DNA of 64,000 nt from positions 6,575,501 through 6,639,500 of the forward strand of contig CM065184.1 in assembly GCA_033026295.1 (NCBI GenBank), read 5' to 3'. The translations under genes and the position numbers were made by a program. The number at the start of each line of letters is the position of its first letter. Position 1 is the first letter of the stretch. Of the stretch, positions 26,601-38,600 are shown piece by piece. The DNA is from Channa striata. Taxonomy: Eukaryota; Chordata; Actinopteri; Anabantiformes; Channidae. The notes beneath the pieces are model-generated. The model was not told the DNA's origin. It saw only the letters and a list, made by a program, of their open reading frames with translations, and ran no database searches.

Positions 26601-29600
26601 CAATATAAGCTGCTCCCTGCTCACCACATCACATCTGTGCAGAAACTGGAGAGGCTCTTGTAAAAAAGAAAATACCGTATTTTCCGGACCATAAGCCGCT
26701 ACTTTTTCCGACGTTTGGAACCATGCGGCTTTTACAGAGATGCGGCTTTTCTATGAATTTTTTGCAGCCCTTTTGTACTGTGGATGTGCAAACAAAAAAG
26801 CGCCAGTTTTTAATACAACAGCAAACATCAGCACTTTTACTGCCGTGTTACAGGCACCATTCAGGTTCAGGTGTATGAATAAAGACACAAAATCTGTCTT
26901 CTCCTCTGGCTATGGAAACTAACAAGGACGTTTTTGTCGGCTCTGTACATTCGACATGTGTTATACCAAAAGTAAAACTCTTTACCGTAATGCCGGTAAA
27001 ACAGAACATCCTCATGCCTTGTGAACAATGAGTAGGGCATACAACAGATATTATTTCTCAGCCTGGATATTGGCGGCTTATAGTCCGATGCGGTTTATAT
27101 GTGACAAAATATATATTTCTTTTAAATTTTAGCGGGTGCGGCTTAAATTTAGGTGCGCTCTATAGTCCAGAATTTACGGTACAGTAGTTTGTTATGGTGC
27201 TTCACAGGGTGCACAGAGGTCATGGTGTAATAAAGGACACATACAACTTATTTTTCTTTTCATGATGAAGAATAAGCAGACATTTAGCCTCATTATCATA
27301 AAGTAATTGTATACAAAAAAGTATATAAAGTATTCAAGTTTTGATTGTCTACATGATTTACTTTTTGTTCAAGTTCTGATGGAACCATATGCAGCTGGTA
27401 CTTTATTTTTAAAGTGTTTTGTTTTTGACATTAGCTAATGGAAGGTGACAAAAGCTTTTCCTTAGAAATCTTCAACAGCTGAGAGCTGAAGGAATTGGTG
27501 CATGAGGAGAAATAACCAAAGGGAGGTTGTAGACAGAGACAGGAAAGGGAATGTGAGAGAATTCTTTAAAGATATACTGTGGGCTTTTCACATTTTTATT
27601 GTGCACATGCAGTGAGGAGGGCAGACATGGTTGGAGAGATGAGGTATGACATGCAGCAATGGGCCCCAGCCACATGTTATAGTTATGTGGCTTGTGCTAC
27701 AACAATACAGTTAGCAGGGTGATCCAGGAAAGGATAAAGCAAAGTGTGGGTGACAGTGTGCACGTTTTTGACAGCTGAGAGATGATGGAGAGAGATAATC
27801 CACTGAGGTTAATCACACATCTGCTGGCGTGTAGACCAGCAGCCAATAGCCCACTTCCATTTATCCACCTCTTTATCACGTTTTACTAACTGTTTATCTG
27901 CATTTTCTGTAAAGAACAAATTTTATTTGCAAAGTTAACATCATAAAAGAATATGTACATATTGAACAGACAGGTGGTACTGGGTTATTTTGTTGGTGTA
28001 GCGCAGTCTCCCCCTCTTCCTTAGAGCTGACGATGGCTCCCCCTTCAGCACTGTGAAGGATGTTTGGACAGGCTGAGTTGGATTTAGGTGGAAGCAGACA
28101 CACGTCTGGCTGTCTGAACTGCAGCGCCTCCCTGCCTCCTCAAGCTGCAGAGCTTCTGTCTCCAGGCAGTCATCTCAGCCTGTGATAGGCTGCTATTAAC
28201 TGCTGCTCTCTTTGTTTCTATTCGCCCCCATGCCCTTACTGCTCACCCACATGGTGCTTTTCCGCTTTCTATGTTTTGTCTGCCACTAGGTGACGTAAGA
28301 GCTGCTGTTTTAACACTGGGTACAATGCCAGATTGACTTTTATTCACCTATTTAGGTCTAAAACACGCTACAAATCTACGTCCATTAAACATTAGAAAGC
28401 TGTTTGCTTTGTTTCCAAACCACTGGCATGTAGCATCACTGAATAAAGATGATGCTGATGCAGCTTTCTGCAGCTTCTTCAATGTGCCTTTATTTGTCTT
28501 AGATACAAGCAGTTTTACACGTCTGAGCTGGTTTCTCATTGGTTAGGTAAATCTTGGTTGTGTGTTTATGTGTATTGGTCTGTCTGCATCCAGTGAGTCT
28601 TTTTTCTCGTGCCGTAGTGGAACATATGGTGGGAACGACCTCCAGTTACCATAGCAACACAGTGTTTGTAGTTGAATGAAAAATGTCTTCTGCAAGGACA
28701 TAATGAAGCACTGAAATGTGCCCTGATTACTTTATATTTCAATTTTCTCATGTATTTCCCTTTAATCATCAAGAAAACACTTTGAAGTTTTTTTATTCCA
28801 CACATCAAAAGTAAACTTCCACAGATCTATATCATTTTTTAAATAATAAATACACTGAGTGGTTCCATTTCGATTTACATTCATTTGTGATGTGTGTGTA
28901 TAATGCTCTCAAAGTGGGTCCTGTCCTCAGGGCTGCCTGTCTGACCATCTGACAATATGGGTTCCTACTTCCCATTGACTGATCCAGATGGATCTCCAGT
29001 GAAACCAGCCTTATCCTGCTGGGACACACTGAGCCCTCACAGAGATAACAGCTCTGGCCCTCTTTATTAGCCATGTGCAGTGTCATTTTGAATTTCAAGA
29101 GCTCTGACCTGCGAAAAAGCTAATAAATAGATTCCACTTATAAAGGAGCTTAAACATTCTGTTCATTCATTCATTTTGTGTGTAGCTTGATGAATTTCAT
29201 GTGTCAGTAAAGCACACTGCCATTTTATTGACCCCCCACCTCTGCTGTGATGTGAACTCTATTAAAGCAAAAGGCAATCATTTCCAACCTCCTTAAATCT
29301 AAACTCTGGGCTCTAAATATTTGTATTACTCATATTGGCCATAATGAAGAATAGATGGTGTTTTAGACCTACATGTTGGTCATGGTGCAGACTTTTTCTT
29401 GTTTAGATTTTACTTTGTCTATGAAAATGAGCTGTGTTTTTAGAGAAAAATCTATGTTTCTGGTTATTCATTGATCAAAAAAGTAGATCGATGTATCTAC
29501 TTTTAGAGATTTATTTGAAACATTTTGGCATAAATAAACACTATGGTACAGGAGATAAGACAGGGAATATATACTCTATATCAGATGCAGTGGTGGTACA

Positions 29601-32600
29601 ATTAATATTATCAGTTCATGTTAGGCTGATGGTCAGTAGGCTACTTTTACTTTGGTGTGGAAAAAACAAACTGGCTGAGGAGCAAGAAAGAGAGAGAGGT
29701 CGAGTTAGGTAGAGGGAGGGAGGAAAGCAGAGAGAGGATGGCTAGGAGGGAGAGAGAGAGAGAGAGAGAAAGTGAGCCAGAATATAGAGTATGCAGGCGG
29801 TGGGCTTCTGCAGCCAGTCTGGGGAGGAGAGGAGAGTGACTGATATGGCTACAGATGACAAAGAGGGGCAACATGAAGACTGGAGATTGGAAACAAAGAG
29901 AGCTGGGATACTAGATCAGAGGACAAACACAAGCCAGAGGAAAGGTGGAGTAGGCAGTAATAGCCATTCATCCAAGGAAGAGACGGTGGCTGTCTACCTG
30001 TGTGTCAGGCAGTAGCATCGAGGTGCGGAGAGGAGTGGCCCACCGGCAGCCATGGCAGTGAGTGCGTGGCAGGCTTTATCTCCACTGCAGTGGGCTCGCT
30101 GGGGCTGGGATACATTGCTGGGAGGGGCAGGAGACGGGGACAGCCCAGGCTCGGATCCTGCTCTGGGACTCCTCCGGCGTCTCTCCTGGGGCTCACGTCA
30201 TGATAACATGATCAGGGATGCTGGGGAGCCTGTCAGACAGAGGTGAGACAGGATGGGAGGCTGGTGCCATTTATGGTCAGAGAACACATTGATCCAAAGA
30301 GCAGTGAGCTTGGTGGTCAGTGTGGAAGAGTAATCAATATTGGTTTCGCTTAAGATTACATGATGTATATTGGCTTTATTTGCCTTTTGTATTTTATTTA
30401 TTCAGTTATTTTTTGTGGCTTGATAGTTACCTCAGTTCCCCTGTCTCTGTTTCATGGCTGTGACATCTTTAGATCTAAGGCTGGTCTACTGTTTATGTGT
30501 ATTAATGTATGTGGGGAATGGGGTGATTATGTATCTCACGGGTGCCATTATTTGTCACCTCACAACAGATTTAGTGTTTTCATTTGGACCTATAAAAGTT
30601 CACACACACATAATAACCTGGGGCAACCTGATATATTGCATGTACGTAGCAAAATACTGCCCTTGATAAAATATGATACATTTACACAGTATATTACTTA
30701 AAAAATGATATCAGCCTATAAGTAAACATTTGTGAAATAAAATTCTATTGTGACATGATGCCGTTTTCCTCCCCCAGTGTCCATAATTCTTATACAGCCA
30801 TTTGAGTCATTACAGTTCAAGTGGTTTCAGTCTAATTCACAGCAGCTATAATTTAGTGTGTCCAATCTTTTGCCATAGGAGCTCAGACTCTGATGGAGCG
30901 TTTGAAACCCCTGAATCCACAACTCCAGTGAAGGCTGTGTCTCCCACAGATTGCCAGAGCCAGCAGTTAACATCTGATGACCAAGGTACACTAAGAGCTC
31001 GATTTTATCATGTGGGCTTAGTTCTTGTGCAGTATGACACCATACTGTGATTAGCATTGAGGCAGGTGAAAAAAGGTCTTGTTTCACCATCTAGTGGAAT
31101 AAAGCAGTATTTCACATTTGTGCACTGTGAATAAAAAAGGCTTTTATTATATGTACAAAAAGCCTGAGTGACTAGTTCAGTTTGTCTTTCTTTTGCTTAT
31201 TTAAGACCTTATTAATAAACTCTCTTGACATTATCTCTCCATGTTTCCCAGTAGCCGATACCTCAGTCAATGATCTTGCCTGTGACGTGACTTCAGATGG
31301 TCAGATATGCCGCTCCCCTTCCATTGTTTTTGATGAAAATAAGCCTATTGCAGCCAGTGGCACATACAACATTGACCTTATTGCTGATTCAGCAAGTCAC
31401 ACTCTGACCCGATCCCTCAGCCTGCAGGGAGGAGAACTAGACAGTTCTGGTCCATTGGATGGACCTACAACAGAAGAGTTCCGTCCACATTCAGAGTCCT
31501 TCAGCATAGGCACTGACAGTGCTCCAGGAACACTTCACAGGCCTAAGAAAGTCCGTTCTGGATCTGTGAAAAAGAAGCCTCTCCTAAGACAGAATTCTAA
31601 TCCAGAGAGTCCAAAGCCAGCCTCATCCAGCACTACCCCAGAGATCAAGAGGCGGACAAAGCCTCGAACTGCCAGCCCTCTTCAGGCTCAGGAGGAAACA
31701 GAGGCAGCATCTGCAACCCCAAGCCCTGGAGGAACCCTCCGAAAGACCAGGAAGAGCCGAGTGGAGACTCCACCTCCTCTCCAAGAGGAGTCTAATCATA
31801 ACAGCCAAGAGGAGATCCTAGTCACCCCTGCCTTACCCTTGTGCCAGGAAGAGACCTCTCTCTCTGCTAGTCCAGCAGGCAAAGACGAATCTCCCATTCC
31901 CCCTAGTGCTTCCTACAGTTGGGATCCAGATAATTTTGAGAACATAAACCCTTTCAAGACTGGAGGTAGCAAAATTGCCAACTCACCTGTACTGGGTCGT
32001 AAAGATCCTGTGTGTGCCACTATTGAAACGCCCCCAGGGAGTCCCCCTCTCCCTGCAGCACGGCCCCAGGCTCCTTTTCAGGAGTCAGTCACTATCTCTG
32101 AGGAGCAACCCATAGTCCCCAATCGCCAGTCAGTAAGGCTGGAGTTTGACTACTCAGAGGAGACCAGTGAGGCTCCACATCAGGCCTCTCCTGTGCCCAA
32201 GAAAGTGGGCAAAAAAGCCAGTGCCAAGATGCCCCTGAGGAAACCAAAGCTGGGGCTAAAAAAGGCCCCTCCACAGACAGAGCAACTGGACAACGATCCT
32301 CCACTTACCCACAATGGCAATGAGGATGAAATTTCTGTTCCTAAAGCATCTTATAAGTTTGAACCTGACAAGTGGGAAGATCCAAATTTCAATCCATTTG
32401 CTTCTAAGAGAGGCATCGCCAACTCCCCCACATTATCCAGGCCTTCTTATACCTTTGACCCTGATAACTTTGATGACTCCATAGACCCTTTCAAATGCTC
32501 CAATAAAATGGCCAATTCCCCTCCGAAGGCCTCTGCCTCCTTTGAAATAACATCCAATGACTATGACAATGAAAATGACAATGACAACATTGGAGAACTG

Positions 32601-35600
32601 GAAGATCAAAATCAGAACAAACCTGCCAAGAAGAAGAAAACTCCTATCAAATCGTAAGTTAACATATTATTACCACAGTACCACCTGGGAGTCCACACTA
32701 AACATTGTGTCCATGAGCAGAAATATTTGCATCGCTGCCTTTTTAGATTAGTCCATTTGGTTGCATTCTACTTGTCTGCTATGCCCGTGCCTTCTGTCTG
32801 TCTCTCTGTCACCTGTGTCTATGTATTGTCATATGTCACAGGAAGTCCAAGGGTGTGTCCTCTCTGTGTTGTCTGTTGTAAGTACATGGGCAACGCAACC
32901 ATCCAACCTTTCTGACCCCTTAGTCCATGTGGCTTTACTCTCAAAGCAGCATGTTGGCCTGTTGTTCCTCTCCCTATTAATCAAAACATCATAATTCCAA
33001 TCATTTACACTTTTTTAATTCTGCCCCTTTTAACTCGAGCATACCCGTTTTCAGTTTAATTTAAGTTCTGTGTATGTCCATCTATTCAAATATCACTTGT
33101 TTTTACTAAGATTTTGAAAAGAGTTATTTTAGTTGGGGAATATACTTATGTAGTCATCTAGTGCAATTTAGCATGGTGCAAAAGTGATACAGTTTAAAAG
33201 ACTTCAAACCTTTTTCCAATGAATGTCGGTGCAACAGCTCGGTGAGATGCTCTTGAATAAGGTTAACACACAGAGGTGGGTTATTGTGTTGTGATCACAT
33301 ACAAAATACCTCCCTTTAAGACTGCAATTGGATTAGTATGGGTGGGTACCTGTACTCCCCTTTGTGTTCAGTGTTGGCTATTGTTAAAAAACTCAATATG
33401 GGCACATTTCAGTAGTGTTTTCTAGTCCTTTATATTCATTCCTAATTCATTTGAAGAATTACGACTGTAATGCACTGCACCTACACATGAGCATTTGTTG
33501 CATGGACTAGAGTTCAAAGGATTTGTGTTTTACAAGAGGTTTAGGGAGGATAAATAATTATGGGTCATTCTAAAAGTTGCACTCCAGATAAACTGAAAAC
33601 TAAGGTAACACAAATAAAATCCTACCCTTTACTAATCTACAGTAATAGATAATGATGGCATCAAAGTCCTAACTAACCTGTTATATTTGTAAAATACTTT
33701 ATTACTGTTATTTGTTAACTAGTTTGAAATGTAAACTACTCTTAACATAATGTTCCTGCATCACTACTGTGATCACTACAGTTGCTAAACAACGTTCCTC
33801 ACAAACATGTCACTGTTCACTCATTCAGATTATAGTAAGTGGTGCTGTTAAACATGTGGTAATGCTTTATCTAATGCAAAAGAATTCTTGTTTTTTAATT
33901 TACTCAACAGTTTTAGCAGTGATTTAACTAGTGATTTATTTAAGTTTAGTATTGCTCAGTGACTGTGGATCATTTTCCTTCTTCCTCAGTAATACTTTCA
34001 GGGTGAAGAGGTCTCCAAAGAAATCCCCATTGTTTGATCCTTCCCAGGTCTGTACCTAACGCTCCCTGTTTGTACTTTTGCACTTGGCTCCATCAATCGA
34101 TTTTGTCACACCTGCTTTCCTCCATTCTCCCTCTGAATGTGCCGCTTGCTCCTCTTTTGCAATGCAGGATTCTACGCCGGCAGATGAATCTCCCTCGCTC
34201 CATCAACAGGACGACCATGCCACTGATGAAGAGAAGCTGGCATCCTCCACCAGTCATAAGTGGGCGGCCCTGCACGACTTGGATGCGACCTCTGACCAGC
34301 AAGACTTCCCTCAGCCGTGTGACCTTACATCCTTTGTTAATGAGAATAGTCTTCCTCATCAGACACAAGGTGAGGCCCAGCTGTCGTCTGGTTCCTCTTT
34401 GTACCTTCAGCCAACTGTGTCCAAACAAATGATAAAAGAGATCATATTATATCATGATGTTAAAAGGAATTTCAAAGCTTATGATTGGTTAAACCATCCT
34501 GTACAGAATCAGCCACTTTACTTTTTATCTAGCAACATTATTGATTTTTTTTTTTTTTTTTGCGCCATTGTAATAAACCTGCTGGCCCAGTTCTCTCCTG
34601 CTCTCTGACCTCCAGAAGAGCCACGTCTACCCGGAGGCTGTCTGGCTCAAACCATCTGGGTCAGAGATGAAACAGAGAACGGAGAGCTCTGCCTCTCCGA
34701 TCCCATCTGTCCACAGTCAGCACTGGCTCAAATGTCTCTCTATTTCTTTCTCTGCGTTTGAAACTTTTTTTAATCTTTGTGTTGTCAGTGCAAGACTATG
34801 AAATTGAGTACATGGAGAAGATTGGCTCCTCTTCACCTGTGAGTATTTAATGTAATTCAGGGATTTAATTTGTGTTTGGCCCATTAATACTGCTTTGCTT
34901 TATTATGTATTTGTTATGTAGTAAGTACATTTTTGGATTCAGATGTTGAAACGTACATTTACTGGTCTGACTTGCAGCCCCTGTCTGTGAAGAAGCCATC
35001 TTTGTACCTGAAATTGGATTCAGTATCTGACAACTTAACCAAGAACACGTGTGCACATGGATCTGAACCCAGCTCCCCCTGCACAGGGTATAACTGCCTC
35101 TACTACCGCTTTACTGTTTTTTTACATGTTATAGGATGACTTCCAGTGAAATCATCAGAGCATTTTTTCGCAATAATACGGACTGCATAATTCATGTAGC
35201 CCTACCTTTCATTTCTTTCTCTGAAGGAGTTTTGAGGAGATGGAGGCTCAGATAACAGCAGGTATGAAGACCCCTGTGCTAAGCTCCCGGCCAGGTCCTG
35301 AGGGCTCTGCTGGGGACAAGGGCAGGAAGCGAGAAAGCGAATCGCTCAGTCGAACACAAAGCACAGAGAGGGAAGAGCAGGTGAGAGAGATGCTTTTACA
35401 AAGTTATGACGTGTCATTTCTATGTCTTGTCACCATCATGTAAGTAAAATATGTCAATTTTGATTTCATTACATATACCATATCATTGCTTAGTCACATG
35501 GGGGAGACAGAGTGCCACATGCTCTAGAGTGTGATGTGGACTCCTCACACAAACACCATCAGTCACAGTGATCCAGGCCATGCCACTGATAACTAATAGC

Positions 35601-38600
35601 CAGGCCACCACACTAAACTTCCAGCTTGATCTTGGTGACTCAGCTCCCAATGCTGCCACTCAGATGAACACTCAGCGCTTGCTTTGCCATGCTGACCCCT
35701 GCCCTCCTCCCTGCCCTCTGCTTACCCCTTCTGGTACCCATGTAGCCCCTTAGCCAGGGAACCGTGGAGACCCCAGCTCCTGCCCTGGCCATGCCCCTGT
35801 TAGACAGGCTGTCTGAGTGTGATGACCCTCTGCAGTACCTGGAGCCTGACCTGGCTGAGACCAACCCCACTGCATTCGCCCAAAAACTACAGGTGTGTTA
35901 AAAGACCACACGTGACCCCTCTTGATAAACCTTATAGATCTTGGCTCTGGTGGGCCATTTGTGACCCTGATATGTCATTGTGTGTGTCTTTAAATGAGTG
36001 TTATTCCCATTGTGTCACTTTATTCCTGTACATCCTGCCTTTTCATTTTCCCATTTGTCCTTTATTTAACTTTTGTTGCACTTTTTAGTTTCACATACAG
36101 TGACAAAGATTGGTTGTATGTGGAATGTAGACAGCAGCAAATATGTGTGCAAAACTCAAGTGTCTATATGTTTTCCCTTTGCTCTCTCATCCTTGGGCCG
36201 CAACCCCTCCTTCTTTACTCCCCAAATCCATCAACCCTCACCCCAATGTGTGCGGCCCAGGAGGAGCTGGTGCTTGCTGCCCTGAGGATAGAAGCTCTGC
36301 AGGTAGCAAAAAACATCTCTCAGTGCCCCTCCCTCTCCAATGTAACCCCCCAGGTACTGCGCTGAGTCAGCCTGCACCTGCAGTATGTGTGTTTCTAAGA
36401 GAGTGTGTGTGCAAGAGTGAAGATGAGTGCTTACATAAGAGTGGGGTATTTTTAAAAGCACATGTGTGTTTGATTGTAGCGCGCGTGCATGAGTGTATCT
36501 CAGCCTGCTTTTCCCTCTCCCTGAACACACCATTCTGAGTGTGGCTGTGAACCCATGGCCTTATCCACATGGTGGCTGCATCATTAGTCCACAGACGTGC
36601 CACCTCCTCAGTCCCTACATTTGAAATCTCTAACACTGCTTTATGCGTCCAACTCCCATCGTGACTAGCAGTGAGCTCTTCCAGGTGATCACTTCAGGAA
36701 CAGTGTGCTGTGCCTTCTTAGTCCCATGCCTTTAATATGCATGTTGGGCAACATGCATGTTGCCTGTTCATGAGAGGCTTACATAAGCATGAATGTGACT
36801 GGGAATGATTCACACTAGACCAAATATTACCAGGTGAGGAGTTAGTGTAAATGACTTAGCTCCCCCAGGTGTATTTCATGTATTATCCCAAATCCCAGTC
36901 ACATTCTTTATTTTGATTTGGTCCTTCTCAGACTAACAGCACTAACAAACAGCTGAAGCAGGTAGGTGTTGACGTATATCTGGTACAACATGAACTTGAC
37001 TTTGAGTTGAGGGCTTGTGTTGAAAAAGCACAGGCCTAGATATAAGAACGACCCGTGGGAAAACTCAGAAGTCGGAGTAAGGGAAGCCTTTTCCGCCCTT
37101 TTTCCTTCCTTATCTCATACTGTTGTTCCGCACATTACAGTCACGACTCAAGAAACCCAGCACTCGACGATGGAATATCAACGGTTCACCTTTATTCAAA
37201 GTAAGAGTAAAAATATACCCCTGTGATCTGTGCTCGTCTTGATCTGACTACAGTGCAGTCCAGCTATTTGGCCATAAACACATTTTCATTGTTTTTTGCA
37301 CAAGCAAAGTTTAGTTTAGAATAATTTTTAGGTTAAAGTACTTTCTTTGTGATTGAAGACATTAACAGTTTAGTTGTGTAACAATCACAATTGTTTTATA
37401 TCTGGCTTTAATTCCTATGCTTTTTACTCGATTTGGATGGTAATGAGTTTCAAACTAAAGCTGAAAAGCAGCACTTTAATCTCCCAGTGATGGAGTACAG
37501 AGCCAGAATGACTGTCCAAATGCTCACAGACTGCACAGTCTACTGTAGGTTGTATCCCATAGGCCCCAGAAGGTCCAGAGAGACTGAGACCCACCTACCA
37601 TAGCTGTACTTTTTGTTTAAAGTGTGTTTTCTGTATTCACGGTATATCTAGTATTAATTATTGTCTTTCTATGCCTGCTACTGGGTGAAATTTGTATTGA
37701 AGTGTTTGTCTCTTAGCTGTTTTTAGTTCACATGTTCTGGTCAAATTAAATCGAGTCTTTGTGATTTTTGCAAATAGGACCCCTGAAAGCGTTTTGTTGA
37801 CATGAAAAAGGTGCATTTTGTACAACGCTGTGTTATCGATGAGGAAAACCAGTTTTTTATGTGACACATTTTGGCAATTTCATGAATTACAAATTTATTT
37901 GGCAATATAATTCATCGTAGCAGAATTACCATTACCCAAACTGGGGCTGGATTCATCAGATCATCACTAAAAACAGCAGAACAGAACAGAACAGCATTAT
38001 AAGATTCCAGTGTAGATGTAGTGGCCAATTCTGTGGATGTGAGTTTGTTTTCCAGTCATAGGGGCCACTATCTTTTATTGCCCATAGATAATTCTTTGGG
38101 ATTGTCTCCAAGACAGAGCATTTATTAAGTTAAATATTTAAATGTTAACAGTCTTTACCTTGAGTAGGATAATGAAATTACTTTTCTAGACAGACCAAAC
38201 ACTTCACTCTCTTTTCCACGTATTAGTGAATCTCAGTCTCCTTGTCCCCCGTGAGCCCCCGATATTTTATATTAAATCCTCCTGTAATCCGGATAAATGA
38301 GTCTCTTTCAGAGTAGATTTTAATGTTCCCCAAACTGTAGTGCAACAAGGACAGTTTTTTCATGTTTATAGTTTTTGTATGAGGATTTGTTTGTAGAATA
38401 TTATCATAGGTTGTGATGGTCACATGCACACATGCAGTGTTCTTTATCTATGTCCAAAGTCAAACTCTTCGTGAGTTTTCTGGTTTTAAAGAATTGGGAA
38501 AATGTCTCAGAAGGGTATTGTAAACACCATATTCCTAGCCACATTAAGACCAGTTTACTATGTTGAAATATAATTAACCTGAGACTAACATCTACTACTC

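Larger units (their letters stand above)
25026..30051. other. tacc2 intron, between start exons B and C
   Basis: Holds a perfect short inverted repeat (25342-25368), a TIR-flanked element (26675-27179), and purine-rich sequence with a GA run (29748-29769) just before start exon C. No other exon is supported. Confidence 0.55.
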
